Below, piece after piece: positions 1-9,049 of a stretch of DNA of 46,154 nt. A model generated the notes under the pieces. That model was not told where the DNA came from and did no database searches. It worked only from the letters and a program-made list of their open reading frames with translations. The first letter of the stretch is position 1, and each line of letters opens with the position of its first letter. Location: assembly GCA_963643465.1 (NCBI GenBank), contig CAVIJT010000020.1:1-46154 (forward strand), given 5' to 3'. Position numbers and translations under genes: made by a program. This DNA comes from CAG-411 sp963643465 (GTDB lineage: Bacteria > Bacillota > Clostridia > Lachnospirales > Lachnospiraceae).

Positions 1-45
1 ATGTAGCTGACCAATACTAATAGGTCGAGGTCTTGACCTAGCTAA
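1..45 (+). rRNA. 23S rRNA, 3' end only
   Basis: The first bases match the conserved 3' end of bacterial 23S rRNA (AGCTGACCAATACTAATAGG, then TCGAGG and CTTGACC). The gene enters from the left edge, so only its last 45 or so bases are visible; the exact mature end is approximate. A terminator follows about 45 bases later and no 5S sequence lies between. Confidence 0.9.
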
Positions 46-88
46 AATGGATGAATTACAGTGTGCAGTTTTGAAGATATATGAGAGA

Positions 89-117
89 AGTCCTTATCTT
101 GTGATAAGGGCTTTTTT
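89..117 (+). terminator. Rho-independent terminator of the rRNA operon
   Basis: A 10-bp stem AGTCCTTATC / GATAAGGGCT (one G-U pair) around a TTGT loop runs straight into six T residues. It closes the rRNA transcript after the 23S gene. Confidence 0.9.
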
Positions 118-163
118 GCTTTATAGAAAAGTTCTCTTTATTTACGATGAACTTTTAAAAAAG

Positions 164-192
164 TGGAAAAATATAGACAAATAGACTATAAT
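164..192 (+). promoter_or_regulatory. Promoter of the zinc-finger/polA unit
   Basis: TGGAAA at 164-169 and a perfect TATAAT at 187-192 are separated by 17 bases, a sigma-A type promoter with a weak -35. Transcription would begin near 199, which rules out translation starting at the GTG at 163 and supports the later start at 235. Confidence 0.6.
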
Positions 193-234
193 AAAAGTAG
201 AATAACCTTTATGGAACGGAAAAGAGGATGCAAT

Positions 235-687
235 GTGGATTGTAGAGAAACCCAAGGTTTGATTGTTCCATTTATTAAAAGTGAGTTGACGATGGAACAG
301 GCAAAGGCTTTTTTTCAACATATTGATAATTGTCCGGATTGTAAAGAGGAACTGGAAGTATACTATATAATGATGATTGGTATAAAGGAATTGGATGAAG
401 ATAATCCAAAGTCACTAGATTTGCATAGCCAATTTGAGGAGCTTTTAGAACATTCACGGACAGAAATAAATAAACATCATTTAAGGAAAACCCCTAGAAT
501 GGTGCTTTTTTTAGCGCTTGTAGGTATTTTATTGGTTTTAATTACAAGAGAGCAAGAGCATATTGCGGAACGGGAGAGTATTCAGAAAAAAAGTGAAGAA
601 TTCTTAAATGAGTTGCCAGAATATGATCCGTTTATTTCTTTTTCTAAGTTGAAAAAAGAAAAGGAAATTTTAAAAGAAATAAAATAG
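235..687 (+). CDS. zf-HC2 domain membrane protein (anti-sigma-like)
   Basis: A 150-residue protein with an N-terminal zf-HC2 zinc finger: His29, Cys33 and Cys36 form the H-x3-C-x2-C motif, and Cys3 may be the fourth ligand. One membrane segment lies at about residues 88-103, followed by a roughly 47-residue charged tail presumably outside the cell. I chose the GTG at 235 because GAGG at 224-227 is correctly spaced, homologous domains begin with M-D/K-C-x-E, and the in-frame GTG at 163 lies inside the promoter. The family includes anti-sigma factors (known), but no ECF sigma gene is adjacent, so that role is not shown. It precedes polA by 127 bases and is probably co-transcribed with it. Confidence 0.72.
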   Translation: MDCRETQGLIVPFIKSELTMEQAKAFFQHIDNCPDCKEELEVYYIMMIGIKELDEDNPKSLDLHSQFEELLEHSRTEINKHHLRKTPRMVLFLALVGILLVLITREQEHIAERESIQKKSEEFLNELPEYDPFISFSKLKKEKEILKEIK

Positions 688-814
688 GGCAGTTATTTGG
701 AAGCAGCAAAAAGTAAAATAGAAGGCTTTAAGTAAGACGGATGTAGCTTTTGGTATACCAGATTACTTTTGGGGTTATAAATACGTTCATAGTAAAGAAG
801 GATTGGAGAACAAT

Positions 815-3586
815 ATGAATAAGAAACTTGTTTTAATGGATGGATATAGTATATTGAAAGGTGCATTTTATCATGTTCCGGATATGATGAATGTGCAGGG
901 AGAGCATACCAATGGATTGTATGGCTTTTTGCATGTGATGTTGAGGGAATTGGATAGAGAGCAACCAGATTATGTAATGGTTGTTTTTGGAAATGAAAAG
1001 GATACTGTACAATTGGAGAATGAAGAAAAAAAGCCGGAAATAGCACAGGATTTCAAAGAGCAGCTCCTTAAATTGGAGGAATTACTTGGAAATATGCAAA
1101 TACATGTTTTGACACAGGAAACAAGTAGAATTGAGGATTTGTTGGGAAGTTTAGCGGATATCGCACAAAAGGATGTAGAGGTAGTTTTATTATCCTGTAA
1201 TCGCAATTTATTGCAGCTTGCTACAGAGGAGAGGAAAGTTATTATACCTGCTATTTCCGTGGAAGAATCTGAGATTTTAGAATATGATTTTCAAGGTGTG
1301 GTGTCCGAATATGGTTTAGAGCCAACGCAGCTTGCAGATAGAAATGCAATCGCAGGAGAAGAAGAGAACGGTATTAATCCATTTGAAATTGGAAAGAAAG
1401 CCGCTACAGTATTGCTGAGAACCTACGGTTCTTTGGAGCAAATATATGAGCATATAGAAGAGGTTTCTCCCAACTTTGTAAGAGCAAAATTGATAGAATA
1501 TAGAGAACAAATAGAACAGAGAAAGAAAATATTTACTATAAAGAAAGATTGTGTGACAGAGTTTTCTCTTTCGGAGGCGGAGTATACAAATGTATTTACA
1601 GAAAAGGCGTATAAGGATATTTCAGATTTAGAGTTTTCGGATATTCTTGAAAAGTTTGATGTAACAGGAATGAATAGTGCAAAAGTAGAGAAAAGTTTTT
1701 CTATGGTTTCTTCTTGGAATGAAGCAATGGAAATTTTTCAGGAAATTGCCCTTATGAAAGATGGGGAAATCGGACTTCATTTGGTTGTGGAAGATACCTT
1801 TTTTCAACAATATTTCATGGAAGAAGATTCCTCATGCTTTATAGAACAAAGTGGGCAGTTATCTTTATTTGAAGTTGAAAAACCGATGCAGGAAACTTTT
1901 TTACTAGGTGTTGCAATTTCAACCAATGAGCAAAATTATTATTTAGACACGCAGAAAGAATGGTTTGACGAAAAACAATTGCTGGAACAGATACGTAGTT
2001 GGTTTATAGATAAGAAAAATGTGGCTGTTTTGGATTTAAAGCGTTCTTTATATATTTTGAAAAAATTATCACAAAGGCATGGTATTTCTATTGATTGGTT
2101 AAATAAGGAGCAAATGTCACAAGCATTTGATCTTTCTGTAGCAGCATATTTAGTGAATCCGTTGCAAGAAGAATATGGTTATGATTATGTAGCAAAGGAA
2201 TATTTAAATTTGCAATTGCCATCGGAGAAGGAGTATTTAGAAAAGAAAAGTTGGCATGACAAAAAGCTACAAGGGGAGCAGGAATTTGGAAGTATGTGTT
2301 GTTATCATTCCTATGTGGCAGCTCATGCGGCAGAGGAATTAAAGAAGGAACTAGAACATACAGAGCAGAAGGAATTGTATGAGAAAGTGGAACTTCCATT
2401 AGTGTTTGTGTTGTTTGAAATGGAGCAACGGGGAGTTCGGGCAAATAAGGAAGAACTAAAAGCCTATGGGGAACGGCTTATGGTTCGAATTGAGCAGTTG
2501 GAAACTACTATTTATGAACAGGCAGGAGAAACATTTAATATCAATTCACCAAAACAATTGGGAGTAATTTTGTTTGAAAAATTACAGCTTCCAAACGGAA
2601 AAAAGACAAAGACCGGATATTCTACTTCTGCCGAGGTGTTAGAGCGCTTGAAATCAGAACATGGAATAGTGGCGGATATTTTAGAGTACAGACAGCTTAC
2701 CAAATTAAAATCTACTTATGCGGATGGTTTGGCAAATTATATTTGTCCTACCGATGGTAGAATTCATGGAAAATTTAATCAAACAATCACAGCAACTGGG
2801 CGATTAAGCAGTACAGAACCTAATTTGCAAAACATTCCAATTCGAATGGAAATCGGAAGAGAAATACGAAAAGTATTTATTCCAAAGGAAGGATATGTAT
2901 TTTTAGATGCAGATTATTCTCAGATAGAGCTTCGAATTTTGGCACATATGTCTGGTGACGAAAGTTTGATTCGGGCATACAATACAGGAAAAGACATTCA
3001 TCGAATTACTGCATCAGAAGTTTTTCACACGCCTTTTGACCAAGTGACAAAAGAACAGAGAAGTAATGCAAAAGCAGTTAATTTTGGAATTGTGTATGGA
3101 ATTAGTTCTTTTGGATTGGGACAAGATTTAAATATTTCCAGAAAGGAAGCGGAGGAATATATCAGTCGTTATTTTGACACATATCCGGGAATTAAACGAT
3201 ATTTGGATGATGCGGTGGAACAAGGAAAGAAAAATGGATATGCAGTTTCTCTTATGGGAAGAAAAAGACCAGTGCCAGAACTTTCTTCCAGTAATTACCT
3301 GCAACGTTCTTTTGGAGAACGAATTGCTATGAATTCACCAATCCAGGGTACTGCTGCAGATATAATGAAACTTGCTATGATTCGAGTAAATGACCGAATC
3401 AAAAGAGAAGGACTAAGGTCAGAATTATTATTGCAAATTCATGATGAGCTTTTAGTGGAAACACATCCAGATGAAATAGAAGTGGTTAGAAAGATATTGC
3501 AGGAAGAGATGTATGGGGTTTTAGAGCTTTCTGTTCCATTGGAAGTAGAAGTGGAACAGGGAGAAAATTGGAACGAGGCTCATTAA
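815..3586 (+). CDS. polA: DNA polymerase I with degenerate nuclease domains
   Basis: A 923-residue family A DNA polymerase, full length for PolA. The C-terminal polymerase is intact: motif A has Asp700 in DADYSQIELR, the O helix has Arg749, Lys753, Phe757 and Tyr761, and motif C is His876-Asp877-Glu878. The N-terminal 5' nuclease fold (1-290) has lost most metal ligands. Asp9 and Asp108 remain, but the positions matching E. coli D63, E113, D115, D138, D140, D185 and D188 read Gly59, Arg105, Glu107, Asn129, Asn131, Glu182 and Asn185. The middle 3'-5' exonuclease domain also lacks its DxE (near residue 320) and the later Asp (Ser411 region). The ATG at 815 has GGAG at 805-808; an in-frame TTG at 803 has no such site. 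It probably acts as a polymerase only in gap filling. coaE follows. Confidence 0.95.
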   Translation: MNKKLVLMDGYSILKGAFYHVPDMMNVQGEHTNGLYGFLHVMLRELDREQPDYVMVVFGNEKDTVQLENEEKKPEIAQDFKEQLLKLEELLGNMQIHVLTQETSRIEDLLGSLADIAQKDVEVVLLSCNRNLLQLATEERKVIIPAISVEESEILEYDFQGVVSEYGLEPTQLADRNAIAGEEENGINPFEIGKKAATVLLRTYGSLEQIYEHIEEVSPNFVRAKLIEYREQIEQRKKIFTIKKDCVTEFSLSEAEYTNVFTEKAYKDISDLEFSDILEKFDVTGMNSAKVEKSFSMVSSWNEAMEIFQEIALMKDGEIGLHLVVEDTFFQQYFMEEDSSCFIEQSGQLSLFEVEKPMQETFLLGVAISTNEQNYYLDTQKEWFDEKQLLEQIRSWFIDKKNVAVLDLKRSLYILKKLSQRHGISIDWLNKEQMSQAFDLSVAAYLVNPLQEEYGYDYVAKEYLNLQLPSEKEYLEKKSWHDKKLQGEQEFGSMCCYHSYVAAHAAEELKKELEHTEQKELYEKVELPLVFVLFEMEQRGVRANKEELKAYGERLMVRIEQLETTIYEQAGETFNINSPKQLGVILFEKLQLPNGKKTKTGYSTSAEVLERLKSEHGIVADILEYRQLTKLKSTYADGLANYICPTDGRIHGKFNQTITATGRLSSTEPNLQNIPIRMEIGREIRKVFIPKEGYVFLDADYSQIELRILAHMSGDESLIRAYNTGKDIHRITASEVFHTPFDQVTKEQRSNAKAVNFGIVYGISSFGLGQDLNISRKEAEEYISRYFDTYPGIKRYLDDAVEQGKKNGYAVSLMGRKRPVPELSSSNYLQRSFGERIAMNSPIQGTAADIMKLAMIRVNDRIKREGLRSELLLQIHDELLVETHPDEIEVVRKILQEEMYGVLELSVPLEVEVEQGENWNEAH

Positions 3587-3611
3587 AGAGTACAAAGGAG
3601 ATATATACCGT

Positions 3612-4202
3612 ATGAAAATCATAGGTTTAACAGGAAGTGTAGGCAGTGGAAAGTCTACAGTAGGCACATTGATGGAAAAAAATTTTTCTGTGAAAATGAT
3701 GATGACAGATAATATTGGTCATTTGGCTATGGAACCGGGACAGGAAAGTTATGAAAAGATTGTAGCGCATTTTGGAAAGGGCATTTTGCGGGAAGATAAA
3801 ACCATAGATCGAAATCAGTTGTCTCAGATTGTGTTTTCGGATGATGTTCAATTACAGGTGTTAAATGGAATTATTCATCCATGGGTAAAAGCGTATTTGC
3901 GAAAAGATATAGAAAAGCAGCAGGCAAAGCAAGACGTTTCTTATTATATAATAGAGAGTGCGATTCTATTTCAAACAGAGCTTGATTCTATGTGCACAGA
4001 AGTATGGTATGTAGATGCAAAGGAGGAAATCCGAAGAGAAAGATTGAAGAAAAATCGTGGGTATTCCGATGAAAAAGTGGATTCTATCATGAGACAGCAG
4101 CAGGAGAATGAAAAGTGGAAACTGCAATGTCAAAAGATTATTGAGAATAACCAAGATGAAAATTCGATTTTAGAACAGTTAGAAAAGTATCTAGTTTCAT
4201 AA
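3612..4202 (+). CDS. coaE: Dephospho-CoA kinase
   Basis: A 196-residue kinase that phosphorylates the ribose 3'-OH of dephospho-CoA, the last step of coenzyme A synthesis in the cytoplasm. The P-loop GSVGSGKST spans residues 8-16, and the MTDNIGHLA stretch occupies the place of the family's DADxIAR substrate motif in a slightly diverged form. Length is typical (about 200). AAAGGAG at 3594-3600 precedes the ATG by 11 bases. It lies 25 bases after polA, a common pairing in Firmicutes, and is followed 79 bases later by the FtsA-like gene, so the three are likely one operon. Confidence 0.93.
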   Translation: MKIIGLTGSVGSGKSTVGTLMEKNFSVKMMMTDNIGHLAMEPGQESYEKIVAHFGKGILREDKTIDRNQLSQIVFSDDVQLQVLNGIIHPWVKAYLRKDIEKQQAKQDVSYYIIESAILFQTELDSMCTEVWYVDAKEEIRRERLKKNRGYSDEKVDSIMRQQQENEKWKLQCQKIIENNQDENSILEQLEKYLVS

Positions 4203-4281
4203 TTGCAAGTATGTTATAATGAAACTATTCGAAAAAATAATTATATTGGAGTATATAGAGATACGTTTGGGAGGAATTGAT

Positions 4282-6405
4282 GTGGCGGAATATACAAGTT
4301 GTCCAGAACATTTTATTTTTGGGCTGGATATCGGAACGAGAAGTATTGTAGGGACCGTAGGATATAGAGAAGATGAACGCCATTTCCATGTAGTTGCACA
4401 GGTCGTTCGTATGCACGAAACAAGAGCTATGTTGGATGGACAGATTCATGATATCCAAAAGGTTGCAGATACTATTTGTGCGGTAAAGAATGAATTAGAG
4501 GAGCGGTTGCAATACAAATTGGAGAAAGTATGTATTGCAGCAGCTGGGCGAGTCTTAAAGACGGTAACGGTACACACAGAGTATGAATTTGAAGAGGAAC
4601 AAATTATAGATGGGGAATGTATTCATACTTTAGAATTACTGGGAATGGAAGCTGCCTATGAAAAGATGAAAAAAGGCATGGAACAGGATATCAATATGTA
4701 TTGTGTTGGTTCTACAGTGATTCATTACTATTTGGATGATTATATAATGCTTAGTCTGGAAGGACATAAAGGGAAAAAGATTTCGGCAGATTTTCTTGCT
4801 ACATTTCTTCCAGATGAGGTTATTGATTCTTTATATGTTGCAGTGGAGAAAGCAGGACTATCGGTGGCAAATCTTACGCTAGAGCCAATTGCTGCCAGTG
4901 AAGTGGCAATCCCGGTTAATTTCCGGTTATTGAATATCGCTTTGGTAGACGTAGGAGCAGGAACTTCTGATATTTCTATTACAAAAGATGGAAGTATTAT
5001 TGGTTATGGTATGATACCAACTGCTGGTGATGCTTTTACGGAAGAGATTGCAAAAAAATATCTTGTGGATTTTGCAGGAGCAGAGAAAATTAAAATTGCC
5101 TGTTTTGCAAATAAGACTGTAAAATATAAAGATATTATGGGGATACAGCATAAGATAGAGGCAAATGAAGTTTTAGAAGGTTTGAAAGATACTATTTCCA
5201 CTACTACCAAAAAAGTGGCAGAAAAGATTAAAGAGTTAAATGGAGGAAGTTCTGTCAGTGCGGTATTCATTGTAGGTGGTGGTGGCAAATTACCTAATTT
5301 TGCTGCTACACTTGCAGAGCATTTGGAATTGCCATATGAACGTGTTGCAGTCAGAGGAAAAGAAGTGTTCAATGATATTATTTTTGAACAAGAAGATATA
5401 AAGGTGGATTCTACGCTTGTTACGCCTATTGGAATTTGTTTAACCTATTTATCTAAAAATAATGCTTTTATTATGGTTTCTGTGAATGGTCGTCAAATTA
5501 AATTGTATGATAATAACAAATTGACGGTTATGGATGCCACTGTTCAAATTGGTTTTCCAAAAGACAGTTTGTTTCCAAAGCGAGGAAAGGAACTGACTTA
5601 TTATGTAAATAATGAAAAACGCATGGTTCGTGGAGAAGCTGGAGAGGGCGCAGTGATTATGGTCAATGGAAAATCAGCTAGTTTTAATACAAAGATTATG
5701 GCTGATGATATTATTGAGATTACAGAGTCTACGGCTGGTGCAGATGCGAAGAGCATGGTTAGTGATGTGCCAGAGTACAAGAGAAAAGGCGAACTTAAGC
5801 TGACAGTCAATGGGAAACCGATTATTTGTCCTAGAATGGTAAGATTAAACGGGGAAGTGGCATTGGAAACAAGGGAAATTAATCAAGAAGATCAATTGGA
5901 AATTCTTGATTATTATGTAATAGAGGAATTGATGGAATATATGGATATGCCTCTACCAGTACAATTTTTCTTAAATGGCAGAGAAAGCAATTGGGAAGAT
6001 CGGATTTATGATGGTGTTTCTGTGGAATGTGTATGGGACGATGAGGAACAAGAAGCAATCATAACACAGGAAAGTCCAACAGCGGAGCAGACGAACACAG
6101 AACAGGAATATGTGGAAGAGCCAAAAGAGCAAGAAACGCATATAAATGAAGCGGCAGCAGATGAAAATTCAGAAAAAAAAGCTGCAAATGTGGGTGTTCA
6201 TAGCATTGCAGTGACCGTAAACGAAACGGGTATTATTTTGTCCGGTAAATCTTCCTATGTTTTTGTGGATATATTGGATGAGTATCCATTTGATACAAGT
6301 GTGGCAGGCGGTACAGCCATTGTAACAACAATCAATGGAATGGATGCAACTTTTTCTACACCAATTAAGGATGGAGATCAAATTGCATTATATTGGAAAA
6401 AATAA
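4282..6405 (+). CDS. FtsA/PilM-like ATPase with beta-grasp-like tail
   Basis: A 707-residue protein. Residues 11-395 form an actin-like ATPase of the FtsA/PilM type: phosphate-1 motif FGLDIGTRS at 13-21, phosphate-2 motif DVGAGTSD near 221, adenosine motif VGGGGKLP near 329. After residue 395 come short repeats with the pattern V-N-G followed about 20 residues later by G/D-D-x-I-x-I, at roughly 399, 457, 506, 562 and 682, resembling small beta-grasp domains. An acidic Glu/Gln/Thr-rich linker (about 589-636) separates the last repeat. Start is GTG 4282, with GGGAGG at 4269-4274; the ATG at 4219 lacks a ribosome site. It is far longer than true FtsA (about 420) and lies away from ftsZ and the dcw cluster, so it is probably not the divisome FtsA. 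Function unknown. Confidence 0.75.
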   Translation: MAEYTSCPEHFIFGLDIGTRSIVGTVGYREDERHFHVVAQVVRMHETRAMLDGQIHDIQKVADTICAVKNELEERLQYKLEKVCIAAAGRVLKTVTVHTEYEFEEEQIIDGECIHTLELLGMEAAYEKMKKGMEQDINMYCVGSTVIHYYLDDYIMLSLEGHKGKKISADFLATFLPDEVIDSLYVAVEKAGLSVANLTLEPIAASEVAIPVNFRLLNIALVDVGAGTSDISITKDGSIIGYGMIPTAGDAFTEEIAKKYLVDFAGAEKIKIACFANKTVKYKDIMGIQHKIEANEVLEGLKDTISTTTKKVAEKIKELNGGSSVSAVFIVGGGGKLPNFAATLAEHLELPYERVAVRGKEVFNDIIFEQEDIKVDSTLVTPIGICLTYLSKNNAFIMVSVNGRQIKLYDNNKLTVMDATVQIGFPKDSLFPKRGKELTYYVNNEKRMVRGEAGEGAVIMVNGKSASFNTKIMADDIIEITESTAGADAKSMVSDVPEYKRKGELKLTVNGKPIICPRMVRLNGEVALETREINQEDQLEILDYYVIEELMEYMDMPLPVQFFLNGRESNWEDRIYDGVSVECVWDDEEQEAIITQESPTAEQTNTEQEYVEEPKEQETHINEAAADENSEKKAANVGVHSIAVTVNETGIILSGKSSYVFVDILDEYPFDTSVAGGTAIVTTINGMDATFSTPIKDGDQIALYWKK

Positions 6406-6478
6406 AGGCAGGCAGAAATAGAATACCTTTTTTGGTTGTGATAAAACTAGAGATAGAAGTTAGAAAAGAGGAAGCGAT

Positions 6479-7270
6479 TTGAGATTATGTAGTATATCTA
6501 GCGGAAGTGATGGAAATTGCATTTATGTTGGAGGAAAAGATGCAAATATCTTGGTAGATGCTGGAATTAGTGGTAAAAAGATTGAAACAGGACTTAGCCA
6601 GATTGATGTAGATCCGGCTAAGATAGATGGAATTTTTATCACACATGAGCATGGCGACCATGTGGCGGGTGTGGGTGTAATGGCAAGAAGGTATCACATA
6701 CCCATCTATTCTACGGTGGAGACCATTTATGCAATGTTACATACAAAAAATGTAGGAAAAATACCAGCGGAACTGTTGCACTATGTAGAGCCGGATCAGA
6801 AAGTTTCTGTAAAAGACATGGAAATTACACCATTTTCCATCTCTCATGATGCGGTCAATCCGGTAGCATATACGTTTGAGGAAGATGGACATAAAATCGG
6901 TATCGCAACGGACCTTGGAACATACAATGATTATGTGGTAGACCATTTAAAAGAATCAGAGGTATTGTTGGTGGAGGCAAATCATGATGTGAATATGCTT
7001 CAAGTTGGTCCTTATCCATATGTATTAAAACAGCGAATTCTTGGAAAAAAGGGGCATTTATCTAACTTACTTTCTGCAAATTTGTTGTGCGACTTAGTGG
7101 ATGATAAAGTAAAGCATGTCATATTGGGACACTTAAGTAAGGAAAATAATTTTCCCGATTTAGCTTATGAAACAGTAAAATGTGAACTACAGGACAGAGG
7201 GATTTCTTGTAAATCTAATTTTTTGTCGGTAGCAAAATGTTTTGAAACAACATCTGTATTTGAAATATAG
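6479..7270 (+). CDS. walJ: WalJ/YycJ-type metallo-beta-lactamase-fold hydrolase
   Basis: A 263-residue MBL-fold hydrolase. The metal motif H-x-H-x-D-H is His56, His58, Asp60 and His61; further ligands are likely in SHDAVN near residue 122 and in GHLSKENN near 221. The N-terminus MRLCSISSGSDGNC is characteristic of the YycJ/WalJ (VicX) family, tied in Bacillus to the WalKR regulon and probably a 5'-3' exonuclease (family knowledge). Here no walRK genes are adjacent. The start is TTG at 6479, preceded by AGAGGAAG; no ATG fits the conserved N-terminus. Confidence 0.85.
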   Translation: MRLCSISSGSDGNCIYVGGKDANILVDAGISGKKIETGLSQIDVDPAKIDGIFITHEHGDHVAGVGVMARRYHIPIYSTVETIYAMLHTKNVGKIPAELLHYVEPDQKVSVKDMEITPFSISHDAVNPVAYTFEEDGHKIGIATDLGTYNDYVVDHLKESEVLLVEANHDVNMLQVGPYPYVLKQRILGKKGHLSNLLSANLLCDLVDDKVKHVILGHLSKENNFPDLAYETVKCELQDRGISCKSNFLSVAKCFETTSVFEI

Positions 7271-7288
7271 ATAAAAATGTTGTATACT
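7260..7288 (+). promoter_or_regulatory. Promoter of the ACT/PFL unit
   Basis: TTGAAA (7260-7265), a 17-base spacer and TATACT (7283-7288). The -35 overlaps the stop codon of the upstream hydrolase, so the ACT/PFL pair can be transcribed independently. Confidence 0.65.
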
Positions 7289-7377
7289 ACTAGAGAATGG
7301 TTACAGGTCAGATAAACTGTAGCAAAAAAGGTACAAAATTCAGATGATAATCTGTTAATTTTAGGAGGATATATTTT

Positions 7378-7650
7378 ATGAAAAAGACAATTATTACAGT
7401 AGTTGGTAAGGATAGTGTAGGTATTATTGCAAAGGTTTGTACCTATTTATCAGACATCAAAGTCAATATTTTGGATATTTCACAAACTATTGTACAGGGA
7501 TACTTCAACATGATGATGATTACAGATGTCAGTGAAACAGATAAGGATTTTGTTACAATTTCCAATGAGTTAGAGGCAATTGGAGAAGAAATCGGCTGTA
7601 TTATTAAAGTGCAGCGTGAGGACATTTTTGATAAGATGCATCGTTTATAA
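7378..7650 (+). CDS. ACT domain protein (UPF0237 family)
   Basis: A 90-residue protein made of a single ACT domain, beginning MKKTIITVVGKDSVGIIAKV, where the glycine after the first strand is the usual ligand-site glycine. ACT domains bind amino acids or other small ligands and regulate partner enzymes (family knowledge). AGGAGG sits at 7363-7368. It is followed 23 bases later by the PFL-like gene, a pairing conserved across many bacteria, which suggests it senses a ligand for that protein. The ligand is unknown. Confidence 0.88.
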   Translation: MKKTIITVVGKDSVGIIAKVCTYLSDIKVNILDISQTIVQGYFNMMMITDVSETDKDFVTISNELEAIGEEIGCIIKVQREDIFDKMHRL

Positions 7651-7673
7651 GAAAGAGAAAGGAAATTGCAAAC

Positions 7674-9038
7674 ATGATTAATATAAATGAAGTATTAGAA
7701 ACCAACAAGATGATTGAGAAGCAGAATCTTGATGTTAGAACGATTACCCTTGGTATTAGCTTATTAGATTGTTCAGATACCGATGTAAATGTTGTTGCAG
7801 AGAATATTTATAATAAGATTACCACTGTTGCAAAAGATTTGGTTTCTACTGGTCAGGCAATTGAGAAGGAATTTGGTATTCCAATTGTAAATAAGAGAAT
7901 TTCCATTACTCCAATATCATTGGTTGGTGCTGCAGCTTGTAAATGTCCAGAGGATTATGTTGTACTTGCAAAGGCATTGGATCGCGCAGCAAAGAAAGTA
8001 GGAGTTAATTTTATTGGTGGATATACAGCTTTAGTTGCAAAAGGAATGACAAAGAGTGATGAATATTTGATTCGTTCTATTCCACAGGCAATGAAAGAAA
8101 CAGAATTTATTTGTAGCTCTGTCAATGTAGGTTCTACAAAGACAGGTATTAATATGGATGCAGTGAAGTTGTTGGGAGATATTATTTTAGAAACAGCGGA
8201 ACTTACAAAAGAAAACGATTCTATCGGATGTGCGAAGTTGGTTGTACTTTGTAATGCGCCAGATGACAACCCATTTATGGCTGGAGCATTCCATGGTGTT
8301 ACAGAGGCAGATGCGATTATCAATGTTGGTGTCAGTGGTCCGGGTGTAGTAAAGAGTGCTCTTGAAACAGTAAAAGGCGCAGATTTTGGTACACTTTGTG
8401 AGACTGTGAAGAAGACAGCATTTAAGATTACCAGAGTTGGTCAGTTAGTTGCAAATGAGGCATCTAAGAGAATGGGAATTCCATTTGGTATTATTGATTT
8501 ATCTTTAGCGCCTACTCCAGCAGTGGGAGATAGTATTGCTGAGATTTTTGAAGTAATGGGATTAGAGAAAGCGGGAGCTCCTGGAACTACAGCCGCTCTT
8601 GCTATGTTAAATGATCAGGTGAAAAAAGGCGGTGTTATGGCATCTTCTTATGTAGGTGGATTGAGCGGTGCATTTATTCCTGTCAGTGAAGATCAGGGAA
8701 TGATTGATGCAGTGGAAGCTGGTGCATTGACATTAGAAAAATTGGAAGCTATGACATGTGTATGTTCGGTTGGTTTGGATATGATTGCAATTCCTGGAGA
8801 TACTAAGCCTACTACCATATCTGGTATTATTGCAGATGAGATGGCAATTGGTATGGTAAACCAAAAGACAACAGCAGTTCGTTTGATACCGGTAATTGGT
8901 AAGGAAGTAGGAGAGATTGTTGAATTTGGTGGATTGTTAGGTTATGCTCCTATCATGCCAGTAAATCAATTCTCCAGTGAGGATTTTATTAATCGTGGTG
9001 GAAGAATTCCTGCACCAATTCATAGCTTTAAGAACTAA
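7674..9038 (+). CDS. PFL family protein (UPF0210/DUF711)
   Basis: A 454-residue protein of the UPF0210 (DUF711) family, whose fold resembles the glycyl-radical enzyme barrel. Recognisable stretches are the N-terminal DVRTITLGISLLDC and the central CNAPDDNPFMAGAFHG. I see no C-terminal glycyl-radical loop, so it is unlikely to be a radical enzyme itself. Length matches the family (about 450). It follows the ACT protein gene by 23 bases and is closed by a terminator at 9050. Biochemical function is not established. Confidence 0.88.
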   Translation: MININEVLETNKMIEKQNLDVRTITLGISLLDCSDTDVNVVAENIYNKITTVAKDLVSTGQAIEKEFGIPIVNKRISITPISLVGAAACKCPEDYVVLAKALDRAAKKVGVNFIGGYTALVAKGMTKSDEYLIRSIPQAMKETEFICSSVNVGSTKTGINMDAVKLLGDIILETAELTKENDSIGCAKLVVLCNAPDDNPFMAGAFHGVTEADAIINVGVSGPGVVKSALETVKGADFGTLCETVKKTAFKITRVGQLVANEASKRMGIPFGIIDLSLAPTPAVGDSIAEIFEVMGLEKAGAPGTTAALAMLNDQVKKGGVMASSYVGGLSGAFIPVSEDQGMIDAVEAGALTLEKLEAMTCVCSVGLDMIAIPGDTKPTTISGIIADEMAIGMVNQKTTAVRLIPVIGKEVGEIVEFGGLLGYAPIMPVNQFSSEDFINRGGRIPAPIHSFKN

Positions 9039-9049
9039 GATAACTATAG

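Noticed and set aside
163..234. In-frame GTG at 163 as start of the zinc-finger protein
   Set aside because: It lies in the predicted -35 box and lacks a ribosome site; the conserved N-terminus begins at GTG 235.
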